DNA of 63,565 nt from Armatimonadota bacterium (GTDB lineage: Bacteria > Bacteroidota > Ignavibacteria > OLB7). The stretch spans positions 1 to 63,565 of the forward strand of contig JADZEY010000098.1 of NCBI GenBank assembly GCA_020850315.1. The letters are read 5' to 3'. Numbering within the stretch: position 1 is the stretch's first letter; each line of letters starts with the position of its first letter. A model generated the notes under the pieces. The model was not told the DNA's origin, did not search any database, and saw nothing but the letters and a program-made list of their open reading frames with translations. Both the position numbers and the translations under genes were made by a program. Shown piece after piece: positions 55,055-63,565 of the stretch.

Positions 55055-57841
55055 TTACAGCTTCTTCCATCCGGGGAGCGTGCCGTCGTAGCCGTACAGC
55101 CCTTCGGCAAAGCCAGGGACGGTGTTTGTTTGATAGACGATTGAACCCGGAATCGCAGGAAGCAGCAGAATGTCGGCACGTGTCATCCGCGGCGGAATCA
55201 TTGCCCCAGTGGTGGAAGCAATATCCAACTGCCCTTGCGGCGCAGTGGTTCCGATTCCTGTGAAGTGATTGGTTGTGGACTTAATCGCGATAGCATTGGA
55301 TGGATCGTTAATCCGGTATGTCCGGAAACGGTAGTCAATCGGGTAGGTGTTTACCTGTTTCACAGAAGTTGCCCCATCGAATTCCTGAATGAAGGAAGAG
55401 AGGTCTATCGCTCCTGTTCCACCACACAATGTTCCGCCGCTACGGCAGTTGCCAAGCAGCATATCGCTCGCGCCGCACAGCGTGTCCCGCTGGATAATCG
55501 GTGCGGTTCCGCCAAGCTGGTCGGTAATGTCTGCTGCGCCGCCACCGTAGATGCCATTGGTTAAAGTCCATCCGGCAGCGGGTGGGTCGGCAGTGTAATT
55601 GAACTGGGCGCGATCCGCCGACAGCCCCGTGAAGCAGGGGGTGCGGTCGTAGATATCCAAGGTGAATGTTGAGGTCGAGGTCACCGTCCACGTGAGGACT
55701 TCGCTACATCCGTAGATGCTGTACGGCGGGATTTCAAACATCACATATCCGGCTGCGGAAGTTCCCGGCATTGTCTTTGTCACCGATTTCGGCGCATCAA
55801 CTCCGCCGGAAACGGTAAGGGTGACACTGCTGTTTGGCGTAAACGATGAGAAGTACACCTCCACCCGATCTACCGATCCGGCTCCCCCCGGCGAGAACGT
55901 TTGCGAGGATGTATAGCTTCCAAGATTAAGAATCGGTGTCCACGTTGCGTTGCTGGCGGTCTGGGTGGCATCACTGGTTCCCACCAGAGTGGTGTCGAAG
56001 ATTCGGAAATCAAGGTAATCCGAGCCAGTGTTGAATTGCATGATGGAGCGGTCGTAGTAAAACCGCCGTCCTGTGGCCAGATACAGGTCGCGCCATTCAA
56101 TATCGCAACTGCCAATATCGAACACGTTGTTCGATTCCGGGCCAATATGCCCTTTGATATTTAGCCCATCAAAATCGGTGATGGTGTTCTGGAAGAAGAT
56201 CAACCGCCCGTCGTCGCGAACGCCAAGCAACGGCTCGGCGGTGCTGTCCTCGGTGTACAACGCAAACGTCTGATTGGTTGATCCCATGCCGCGGATCATC
56301 AAGCGGGCGGTGTCGTCAATCACCGGCGTAGCGAACGGGTCGCCCATGCCGATAAACGCTCCGTTCGCCGGAAGGCTTCCCCCCGGGTGGTAGTGGCCGG
56401 CATTGTTGGAGTGGCGAACGAACAAGTGCGACCCCACCGAATTGGTGACAGCATCGCGGATATCCAACGCATACGCACCATTGGGTGCCATTGCCCCGGC
56501 CCCGGTGTTGGTTTCGGCGCGGATTTGCAAGCGTGCTGTTGGGTTCTCAATCCCAATGCCAACGTTTTGTGCATCAACCGACAAGGCGGGGAAGTTGGCA
56601 ACCGAGGACCCAGCCCCGGTTCCATCACGGAACCCAATCGCCATGTTGTTGGCGCGGGTATTGATTAACCGGTCGCTTGCGGTGGCTCCAAAACCCATTC
56701 CCAGGGTGATAGCGTTTGCAGCATCGGCCGTTGCAAACTGGCCAAACGCCATTGCTGAAGTTTGCCGTGCATCCAACTGCGAACCGACAGCAACGGCTGA
56801 GGTTCCGGTGGCCGCCGCAGTGTTCCCAATGGCAACGGATGTTGTTCCGGAAGCCGTATCCAAGCCACCGATTGCCACCGCCGAAGTGTTCGTTGCCCGC
56901 GACCCGCTCCCCAATGCCACGGCGTTCTGCCCGCTTGCAACCGAAGCATTTCCCAAAGCAATCGAGCGTGTAGTTGTGGCTTGCGAGGAAATCCCCATTG
57001 CAATGCCGTTGGCTCCGCTGCTGGTTAGGGATTGCCCCAAGGCTACCGCGGCCGCGCCCGATGCCGTGCTTGATAACCCCATGGCCACCGCGTTTGCAGC
57101 CGATCCGGTGCTGGTTGTTCCGGCAACAATCGCAGCATTACCCGACGCAGCGTTCCCCGATCCGCCAAGGATTGTGGCGTTGGCACCCGAGGCATTGTTG
57201 TTCTGCCCGCCGCCGATGGTAGCAAAATTTGCCCCCCCAGCCGACACACGGTTGGTTGCTCCGTTTTGCCCGCCACCACCAATCACCACACCGTTGGCAG
57301 CACCAGTAATGGCGTTAGCGTTGTAACCGCCGATAATGTTGGGGCTGGTTAGCCGGGGCTGATACTGCATTGCACGCTGCCGCCCCTGCGAAGCCAAGCC
57401 AGCATGGTTGACGTGCAGATTGAAGTTGATACTGTCATAGGTTCCCAAATACTGGGTTCCCGCAATCGTGCTTGCATTGCCCATGCTTAACCAGAACCCT
57501 GCGTTTTGATAGACCTGCTGCCAGTAGCTTGTTCCATCAGGATCGGCAACAAGGTAGTAGGTAGTTAGCGGGCCTACCGGAGCTGTTGGTGCTGGAGCCG
57601 GTGCGGTTGGGAGCTTTAGGGAGTAGGAGAACAGCAACGAGTCGCGGCCATCAGCGCTGGTATGGATACCGAATGAAGGGGAGGCAATGGTAACGGTATT
57701 GCCAGTGTTGTCGTCCAATTGCAGCTCATCCCCCATCCACGTTGCACGTTGGGCGGATGCAGGGGTGGAGAGCAATGCCAACATTGCTACCACCAGATGG
57801 AGATATGCCAGATGGAGATATGATGGTACCGAAGTTTTCAT
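55055..57841 (-). CDS. Surface fibre protein with YadA-like head repeats (paralogue 1)
   Basis: 928 residues. Signal peptide MKTSVPSYLHLAYLHLVVAMLALLS with cleavage near ASAQ. Residues about 170-390 contain some fifteen head repeats of 14 residues with the YadA/Hia pattern (SGANATILG, ASGANGIAMG, ASGQNAVALG, ASGTTSVAIG, ATGTSAVAVG). A middle domain (about 430-620) carries GIGIENPTARLQIRAET and DIGSCDIEWRDLYLATG, as in phage-tail-like or T9SS-associated fibres. The end (LDIASTTGAMIPPRMTRADI ... GSIVYQTNTV) matches a common FCB-group C-terminus. The head repeats suggest a left-handed beta-roll trimer, as in trimeric adhesins; no YadA anchor barrel is seen. A close paralogue lies directly upstream. 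Confidence 0.82.
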   Translation of the reverse strand: MKTSVPSYLHLAYLHLVVAMLALLSTPASAQRATWMGDELQLDDNTGNTVTIASPSFGIHTSADGRDSLLFSYSLKLPTAPAPAPTAPVGPLTTYYLVADPDGTSYWQQVYQNAGFWLSMGNASTIAGTQYLGTYDSINFNLHVNHAGLASQGRQRAMQYQPRLTSPNIIGGYNANAITGAANGVVIGGGGQNGATNRVSAGGANFATIGGGQNNNASGANATILGGSGNAASGNAAIVAGTTSTGSAANAVAMGLSSTASGAAAVALGQSLTSSGANGIAMGISSQATTTRSIALGNASVASGQNAVALGSGSRATNTSAVAIGGLDTASGTTSVAIGNTAAATGTSAVAVGSQLDARQTSAMAFGQFATADAANAITLGMGFGATASDRLINTRANNMAIGFRDGTGAGSSVANFPALSVDAQNVGIGIENPTARLQIRAETNTGAGAMAPNGAYALDIRDAVTNSVGSHLFVRHSNNAGHYHPGGSLPANGAFIGMGDPFATPVIDDTARLMIRGMGSTNQTFALYTEDSTAEPLLGVRDDGRLIFFQNTITDFDGLNIKGHIGPESNNVFDIGSCDIEWRDLYLATGRRFYYDRSIMQFNTGSDYLDFRIFDTTLVGTSDATQTASNATWTPILNLGSYTSSQTFSPGGAGSVDRVEVYFSSFTPNSSVTLTVSGGVDAPKSVTKTMPGTSAAGYVMFEIPPYSIYGCSEVLTWTVTSTSTFTLDIYDRTPCFTGLSADRAQFNYTADPPAAGWTLTNGIYGGGAADITDQLGGTAPIIQRDTLCGASDMLLGNCRSGGTLCGGTGAIDLSSFIQEFDGATSVKQVNTYPIDYRFRTYRINDPSNAIAIKSTTNHFTGIGTTAPQGQLDIASTTGAMIPPRMTRADILLLPAIPGSIVYQTNTVPGFAEGLYGYDGTLPGWKKL

Positions 57842-57900
57842 CGGTTCTTTCTTCTTGTGCTAAGGTTGGTATCGTTCACGGGGAAAGTGCGGCGCGTCTG

Positions 57901-59994
57901 TTATTTCCGGACCCATGTTGGGACACCGGCAACGGTTTCAACAACCCAGAATCCCTCGGTGCTTGCTGGCGGAACCGGCCCGGCTGGGGAATCAGTTTGA
58001 TAGACCATGCTTCCCAACACCATCGAAAGGGCCAGCCGCTGTACAGCGGTCATGCGGGGAATAATCAGTGCCCCAGTTGATGAACGGATATCCAACGCAC
58101 CTTGCGGCGCAACACCGCTTCCGGTGGCGTTGAACGAGGGGTCTGGAGTGGTTGCCCCAATGCCATCGGTTAAGCCAACCCGTTTGTTGTTTTCGGCAAT
58201 CACCATTGCGGTTGTTGGCGCGGCAGCACCGGAGCCAACCGAAATATCTAAGTACTTGGCAGTGGTTGCCGTGTTGTAGTTGAACTTGGCGCGACTGAAG
58301 CCAGTAGCAGTGTTGCAGGTAAACAGCATATCGCGGTTCACGTACACGTCGCGCCATTGAAGGTCGCAGGAACCTAAATCGTACGTGTTAGTTGTGCTTG
58401 GCCCCATGCTTCCTTTGGAGGTAAGGCCAGCAAACGGCGCGCTTGCCGTGCCGATCATCATGCGGCCATCATCGCGGACCAACAACAGCGGGTCGCCGTT
58501 AGCGTTGCTGATGTTCAGGGCTAAGGTGGGAAGGATGCTGCTGAAGTCACCATCGCTAAGCCCACGCACGTGCAACCGTGCTTTGGGGGTATCGGAGGTT
58601 GCCACGTTAAATCCACCAATGCCAACCTTCCGGTTGTTCGTCACCAGCAATGCCGACACTCCCGCGTTGTTCGTGACGTTGAGCGCGGCACTGGTGGGAA
58701 GGTTGTTTTCCCCCACCACCACAAGCCGTGCTTGCGGCGTGGAGGTTCCAATCCCGACGTAGCCTCGGTTATCGGCCTGCGAAGTGTAAGGGCCAACAAA
58801 CAGTGTGGGGGATGCCGAGTTAAAACCGACCATGAACGAGTTAGCTGTGCTGTTCACCAATCGGGTTCCATTGCTTACCCCTTTGCCAAACACAATCGCA
58901 TTGGCAGCCCCAGCAGTGACCCATTGCCCCATGGCAATGCTGTTGCTGGCGTTGGCAGTTACTTGGCTCCCCATTGCCACCGAGGTCCGCCCGCTTGCTG
59001 TAACTGAGTTGCCAATGGCCGTAGCCGTATCGCCCGAAGCGGTGGAAGACCCTCCCATTGCCGTTGCGGTGTTGCCGCTTGCGGTGGTGGTGTTCCCCAT
59101 TGCTACGGAGTTCACACCATTGGCTTGGGTGCTGTTCCCCAATGAAATGGCAGCGGTTGCGGCAACAGCCGTCTGTGCCGATAAGCCCATTGCCACCGAG
59201 TTTGCACCGCGTGCCAGCGTGCTTCCCCCCATTGCCACCGCCGCGCTTCCGCTTGCGGTGACGCTAGAGCCAAACGCAACAGCGTTTGCCCCGCTGGCGG
59301 TCGAGGTTGTTCCCCCAGTAACCGCTGCATCCCCCGATGCTGTGTTCCCCGTTCCCCCCACAACAGTGCCATTGATTGCCGAGACAGTGTTGCCAACGCC
59401 GCCGCTGATGGTGGCAAAATCGGCAGTGGCACTGGTCACTTGGTTTTTGTTGGCGTTCGATCCACCCCCAGCGATTGTCACCCCGCGCGCGCCGGTTGTG
59501 ATGGAGTTGTCGTGGTGGCCACCCAAGATATTTGGGCTAAGGTTTGTCGGCTCGAACCGCATCACCCGCCCGTTCCCTTGTGTTGAGGTGCCGAAGGTTC
59601 CCGCCGCAACGTTGTTCACATGAATTTGGAAAGCAACGTCGTCGGTGGTTCCAATGAAATTGGTTCCGGCTGTGGTTCCGGCGTTTCCGGTAAGGGTCCA
59701 ATAACCGCTTTGCGGCACACCTGGCAACCACGACAGCTTCCCGGTAAGGTCCGAAGTTAGCAGGCTACCTGCGCTTCCCGGCGGGCCATCCGGCAGGGTC
59801 ATTGTCCAGCTGGTGAAAGGAACGCTTGGCGTTTGCAAGGTAACGGTGGAAGGGGGGCCTTGCCCGTCGTCCAGCACCACAGTTTGTGTTTTTGTGGTTC
59901 GCTGTGCCAGCGCTGTGCTGGCCATGAACGCCGCCACAACAAGCAAGATTGCCCCACGCAGAGTGCCGGAAAGGATTCGTTTATGGGTAACCAT
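57901..59994 (-). CDS. Surface fibre protein with YadA-like head repeats (paralogue 2)
   Basis: 697 residues from ATG 59994 (MVTHKRILSGTLRGAILLVV); ATG 60009 is an alternative. Same plan as its neighbour: signal peptide, GYWTLTGNAGTTAGTNFIG (also present in altered form in the next gene), NILGG, head repeats (ASGANAVAFG, ARGANSVAMG, ASGNTATAMG, ASGRTSVAMG and more), VGIGTSTPQARL, DLGSCDLQWRDVYVNRD, and an end with RSSTGALIIPRMTAVQRLAL. It is shorter, lacking the extra beta domain that the 55055 product has near 620-760. Only 59 bases separate it from that gene, so the two are probably co-transcribed. Function as adhesin or surface fibre is inferred. Confidence 0.82.
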   Translation of the reverse strand: MVTHKRILSGTLRGAILLVVAAFMASTALAQRTTKTQTVVLDDGQGPPSTVTLQTPSVPFTSWTMTLPDGPPGSAGSLLTSDLTGKLSWLPGVPQSGYWTLTGNAGTTAGTNFIGTTDDVAFQIHVNNVAAGTFGTSTQGNGRVMRFEPTNLSPNILGGHHDNSITTGARGVTIAGGGSNANKNQVTSATADFATISGGVGNTVSAINGTVVGGTGNTASGDAAVTGGTTSTASGANAVAFGSSVTASGSAAVAMGGSTLARGANSVAMGLSAQTAVAATAAISLGNSTQANGVNSVAMGNTTTASGNTATAMGGSSTASGDTATAIGNSVTASGRTSVAMGSQVTANASNSIAMGQWVTAGAANAIVFGKGVSNGTRLVNSTANSFMVGFNSASPTLFVGPYTSQADNRGYVGIGTSTPQARLVVVGENNLPTSAALNVTNNAGVSALLVTNNRKVGIGGFNVATSDTPKARLHVRGLSDGDFSSILPTLALNISNANGDPLLLVRDDGRMMIGTASAPFAGLTSKGSMGPSTTNTYDLGSCDLQWRDVYVNRDMLFTCNTATGFSRAKFNYNTATTAKYLDISVGSGAAAPTTAMVIAENNKRVGLTDGIGATTPDPSFNATGSGVAPQGALDIRSSTGALIIPRMTAVQRLALSMVLGSMVYQTDSPAGPVPPASTEGFWVVETVAGVPTWVRK

Positions 59995-60134
59995 GGTAGA
60001 TGACATCATGGATAGAGAGAATTATCGGTGAGTACGGTACAACAACTGGTTTTTGGCTGTGCTTCGGTCACACAAGTTCTTGGCCGGTAGTGAAGCCGGG
60101 CGCGCTTGCCCTGCTTCGCTACCAAACCTTCTGC

Positions 60135-63100
60135 TTACTGGTGAACGATGTAGTTGATAAACCCAGCCGGCGGCGTTGCCGAGAAGGAAACCGTGAACTG
60201 ATTCCCACCTGGCGCAGAGCGATTAACGATCTTGTACTGCAAGTAGGTGGAGGTCCCGGCTCCGGCTTCTTCCCAACTGATCTCAATCACTGTGCTTGCG
60301 GTGAACGTTGCGCCGGTCACGGTCACGGTTGTGGTGTTGCCCCCTGTGCTGTTGGCCACGCGGCCCGAGTAGATGCCAAGCGCGTTGCGGATTGCCGATG
60401 GATTGCCGAACACCATATCGCCGTTGATGGTGGTTGTGGTTGGCCCGCCACCATTGCCTGTCGCGTTGCCAATCGTTGTGTTGCCACGGATGTTCGTCAC
60501 CGATGGCCCGTTCGTTGCTGTTGCCCCGTCGGGGTCGTTGTAGCCGATGTTGGTTGTTGATTCGCTGTTGGTTCCCGGGTTCACATCGCCGCTGTTGATC
60601 CCCGTTATTGGGCTTGCTCCGGCGGTCGCGCTCAGCACGTTTGTGCTGATCCATGTTGGCGTTGACGATGCGTTGATTGTCAGCACCGACCCTGCCGAGC
60701 CAGGCACTACGGCAGCAGCGTTGTTCGAGGCATTCCCAACAAAGATGTTGTTCTGTGCCAGCGGAATGGTTGTCCCCGATGGAAGCACCACATTCCCGAA
60801 GAACGTTGTGGTTGTTGGCCCGGTGGCCGAACCGATGTTCGTGTTGCCAAGGATGTTGGTTGTTGATGGCCCGTTCACCCCTGCACCGTCGGGATCGTTG
60901 TAGCCGATGTTTGTCACGGCTTCGCTTGCCCCGGACCCAGGGTTGATGTCGCCAGTGTTGACCCCAGTAACTGGCGACGCACCGCCGACCGACGAAAGCA
61001 CATTGCTTGAGGTCCACGTTGGCGCGGTTGACGAACCTGTGGAGGTTAGCACTTGGCCATTGGATCCGGCAAGCCCGTTTGGCAAGAAGGCATTGCTGAT
61101 GCGGAAACCGCCGCCGTTGGTTGTGCTAAGGAAGCGCCCACGTTCAAGGTTGTTGGTGGCAAACACCACGTCGCGGTCGTCGGTTGCGCCCAAGAAGTTT
61201 TGGCCAACACCAACGCCCGGTGTGGTTCCGGTGTTGCCCAATGTTGACCAGTTGTTCGGCGAAAAGGTGGCGATTGTTTGCCACTGTGGCACGCCGCTTC
61301 CGTTGGTGACCAACACCGCACTGTTCACCGGTGGCAATGCCGTTGCCACGCCAGCAACCCCAACGAACATATTGTTCGTTGCCAACGGGATTGATGTCCC
61401 CGCCGGAAGCACCACGTTGCCAAAGAACGTTGTGGTTGTTGGCCCCGTTCCCGAACCGATGTTCGTGTTGCCAAGGATATTGGTTGTGGAAGCAACGTTC
61501 GCCCCCGCTCCGTCGGGATCGTTGTACCCGATGGTTGTGGTTTGCGTGTTCGGGCTGCCCGGGCTTGTTGCGTTGATATTCGTGTTCCCAAGAATCGTCG
61601 TCTGCGACGGCACGTTGCCCCCCCCTGCGTCGGGATCGTTGTAGCCGATCAAAGTTGTCTGTGGCGCGCCCTTGTTCGGGTTGGTGCTGTTCAGGTTGAT
61701 GTCACCAAGCACCGTCGTTGTTGATGGCCCATTGGTAGCGGTGTTGCCGTCCGGGTCGTTGTAGCCAATCGTGGTTGCCGACTCGGTGGCCGTACCGCTG
61801 TTAATATCGCCCGTGTTGATGTTCGTTGCTGGCGTTGGGCCAACCGTGGATGAGATAGCGTTCGCATTGGACCAGACCGGGGTCAGCGAACTGTTCAGCA
61901 CCAACATTGCACCATTTGTTGTTGGCGCGTAGGCCTGTTGCTGGTTGCTGGCGTTACCAACCCAGATATTGTTTTGCGCAAGCTGGATTGCCGGCGTTGT
62001 GGACCAGATTGGAGTTCCGGTTCCATCCTGAATCAGTGCTGCGCCCGGAACGTTTGTTGTGGGAAGTGCCACAGCAAGGTTCGAGGCGTTGCCAACAAAC
62101 AATGCTTTGTTGGTAAGCGGAAGGCTTGGCGCGGTATTGAACACCACATTGCCACTGAACGTTGTGGTTGTTGGTCCGCCGCCGTTCCCCGTTGCCGAGC
62201 CGATGTTGGTAGTCCCATTGATGTTTGTCACCGATGGGCCGTTCCCAACCGCTGCTCCATCAGGATCGTTGTAGCCGATGTTCGTCACCGACTCCGTTCC
62301 GGATCCATTGTTGATGTCGGCATTGTTCACGCCTGTGGTTGGTGCCGATCCGCCAACGGCGTTCAGCACACCGCTTGGGGTCCAGACTGGCGCAGTTGTG
62401 GAACCTGTGGAGGTCAGCACTTGCCCTGTCGAGCCAGCCAATCCACCCGGACGGAAGGCGTTGGTGATGCCGAAGCCACCACCATTTGTGTTGCTGTACA
62501 CCCGCGCCCGCTCGGTCCCGTTGGTCCGCATCGAAACATCTTGGTCATCGGTGCTTCCCAGATACTGCGTTGCCGGGTTTGTGCCGGCGTTGCCAGCCAA
62601 TGCCCACGCCGTTGCCGGAAGGAACGATGCAATCGTCTGCCACTGCGGCACGCCCGTTCCATCGGTGATAAACACGCTGCTGTTGGTTGGCGGAAGCGCG
62701 GTTGCCACGCCACCAACACCAACATAGACGTTGTTTGTTGCCAGCGGCAGGCTTGGCGGATTGGTAAACGTCACGCTGCCATTGAACACCGTGCTGGAAG
62801 CTGAGTTCGGCCCTGCTCCGTCGGGATCGTTGTAGCCAACGGTCGTCACCTGCGCTGTTGGGCTGTTCGGGTTCGTTGCGTTGATGTTCGTATTGCCCAA
62901 AATCGTCGTCTGCGATGGCACGTTCGCTGCGCCGCCGTCTGGGTCGTTGTACCCGATCGTCGTTGTCTGGGGTGAGGTGCTTCCCGGGCTGGTGTTGTTC
63001 AGGTTGATGTTCCCCAACACTGTTGTCTGGCTGGCCGCGTTCCCACCTCCGGCATCAGGATCGTTGTACCCGATGGTCGTTGTCTGAACCGTCCCTGAGT

Positions 63101-63565
63101 TCGGGTTGCTGGCGTTGATGTTGGTGTTCCCTGCAACGCTCGTTGTGGTTGCTCCGCCGCCGCTTCCCGTGTTCGATCCCAGATTCGTGTTCCCCAAAAT
63201 GTTCGTCTGGCTTGCCGCGTTCGTTGCCGTTGCTCCGTCGGGGTCGTTGTAGCCAATCGTCGTTGTGGCTTCGCTGTTGTTCCCGCTGTTCACATCACCC
63301 GTGTTGATGTTCGTCACCGCGCCGCCACCAGCCGGGGCCGTTGTCGTGAAGTTGTTCGTTGTGCTCCAGGTTGGTGTTGTGCCAACGATCTGAAGCACTG
63401 TTCCGGCTGCCCCTGGCGCGTATGCCGTCTGCACGCCGCCAACGCCAACCCAAACATTGTCCGTTGCCAGCGGAATCGTTGGCGCGTTCGCAAAGTTCAC
63501 CGTTCCGTTCAGCTGTGTGGTCGAGGTCGGGTTCCCGATCGTCGTTGTCCCACCTGCGTTCGGTG
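60135..63565 (-). CDS. Giant GYNDPDG-repeat surface protein, N-terminus outside the window
   Basis: At least 1143 residues; the reading frame is open to the window edge (upstream residues read PNAGGTTTIGNPTSTTQLNG), so the GTG at 63500 is not the real start. Ten copies of GYNDPD(G/A) occur, often followed by a TNILGNTNI-like strand, some in tandem at about 39-40 residues. Between clusters lie longer modules with VATALPP, VPQWQTIA, TQYLGSTDDQDV and LAGSTGQVLTSTG; two are near-copies. FLGATDD/YLGSTDD and similar phrases tie it to the two downstream head-repeat proteins. The end is a compact beta domain (VIEISWEEAGAGTSTYLQYK ... GFINYIVHQ). A low-complexity fibre is likely; DPDG could bind calcium (inference). 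Confidence 0.8.
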   Translation of the reverse strand, partial: PNAGGTTTIGNPTSTTQLNGTVNFANAPTIPLATDNVWVGVGGVQTAYAPGAAGTVLQIVGTTPTWSTTNNFTTTAPAGGGAVTNINTGDVNSGNNSEATTTIGYNDPDGATATNAASQTNILGNTNLGSNTGSGGGATTTSVAGNTNINASNPNSGTVQTTTIGYNDPDAGGGNAASQTTVLGNINLNNTSPGSTSPQTTTIGYNDPDGGAANVPSQTTILGNTNINATNPNSPTAQVTTVGYNDPDGAGPNSASSTVFNGSVTFTNPPSLPLATNNVYVGVGGVATALPPTNSSVFITDGTGVPQWQTIASFLPATAWALAGNAGTNPATQYLGSTDDQDVSMRTNGTERARVYSNTNGGGFGITNAFRPGGLAGSTGQVLTSTGSTTAPVWTPSGVLNAVGGSAPTTGVNNADINNGSGTESVTNIGYNDPDGAAVGNGPSVTNINGTTNIGSATGNGGGPTTTTFSGNVVFNTAPSLPLTNKALFVGNASNLAVALPTTNVPGAALIQDGTGTPIWSTTPAIQLAQNNIWVGNASNQQQAYAPTTNGAMLVLNSSLTPVWSNANAISSTVGPTPATNINTGDINSGTATESATTIGYNDPDGNTATNGPSTTTVLGDINLNSTNPNKGAPQTTLIGYNDPDAGGGNVPSQTTILGNTNINATSPGSPNTQTTTIGYNDPDGAGANVASTTNILGNTNIGSGTGPTTTTFFGNVVLPAGTSIPLATNNMFVGVAGVATALPPVNSAVLVTNGSGVPQWQTIATFSPNNWSTLGNTGTTPGVGVGQNFLGATDDRDVVFATNNLERGRFLSTTNGGGFRISNAFLPNGLAGSNGQVLTSTGSSTAPTWTSSNVLSSVGGASPVTGVNTGDINPGSGASEAVTNIGYNDPDGAGVNGPSTTNILGNTNIGSATGPTTTTFFGNVVLPSGTTIPLAQNNIFVGNASNNAAAVVPGSAGSVLTINASSTPTWISTNVLSATAGASPITGINSGDVNPGTNSESTTNIGYNDPDGATATNGPSVTNIRGNTTIGNATGNGGGPTTTTINGDMVFGNPSAIRNALGIYSGRVANSTGGNTTTVTVTGATFTASTVIEISWEEAGAGTSTYLQYKIVNRSAPGGNQFTVSFSATPPAGFINYIVHQ

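Noticed and set aside
56403-57326. 307-codon open frame on the + strand
   Set aside because: Antisense to the head repeats of the fibre gene; the periodic Ala/Thr/Val sequence is a reflection of those repeats.

Overview
The window reads as a chromosomal segment of a free-living bacterium of the Bacteroidota/Chlorobiota side of the FCB group. Six proteins end in a C-terminal domain of the type IX secretion (T9SS) sorting type. Tail-fibre-like proteins end in a 'TGAMIPPRMT' type sequence, and there are two large DUF2723 membrane proteins, a TPR/LuxR regulator and an OmpA protein with a proline-rich linker. The mostly GC-rich composition and the many degenerate intergenic repeats would fit a Kapabacteria-like lineage, but that placement is inference. 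I saw no rRNA, tRNA, CRISPR array, prophage or intact insertion sequence.

Layout. 1-4.9 kb: three + strand secreted surface proteins, visibly more AT-rich than the rest. 5.0-9.9 kb: recQ and a secreted GNDxY-repeat protein. 10.0-12.5 kb (-): a glycosyltransferase and a polysaccharide-deacetylase-like protein, overlapping. 12.8-14.0 kb: panB coupled to a small haem-motif lipoprotein. 14.3-16.9 kb (-): a membrane PDZ/PP2C phosphatase. 17.2-21.1 kb: an M28 peptidase and an OmpA protein. 21.4-26.7 kb (-): a VWA surface protein and a GH44-like glycosidase. 26.9-29.6 kb: a divergent TPR-LuxR regulator and a response-regulator/nucleotide-cyclase fusion. 29.6-31.1 kb (-): a DinB-like protein and an MBL hydrolase. 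31.5-34.9 kb: a 1150-residue BNR/FN3 secreted protein. 35.4-39.3 kb: a UvrD/AddA-like helicase-nuclease in a repeat-rich setting. 39.3-40.3 kb: about 1 kb of repeats with no gene. 40.3-52.3 kb (-): methyltransferase, MoxR ATPase, DnaC-like ATPase, two DUF2723 proteins around an ALG5/DPM1-like glycosyltransferase, HemW and a DUF983 protein. 52.6-54.9 kb: a serine hydrolase convergent with mscL. 55.1-63.6 kb (-): three large surface repeat proteins, the last running off the window.

How the genes may work together. Much of the window is devoted to the cell surface: T9SS cargo, adhesin or fibre proteins, an OmpA anchor, polysaccharide enzymes and a candidate protein O-glycosylation module. The rest is genome maintenance (RecQ, AddA-like), cofactor biosynthesis (PanB, HemW) and signalling (PP2C, cyclase, TPR-LuxR).

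The most interesting unexplained material is non-coding. A threefold 82-169 bp element between 39.36 and 40.27 kb has two hairpins that each show a compensatory base change between copies; two copies carry a promoter-like sequence and all end in a T-rich terminator-like stem. A MITE-like repeat has 14-bp terminal inverted repeats. A composite heptanucleotide repeat occurs at two loci in opposite orientation.
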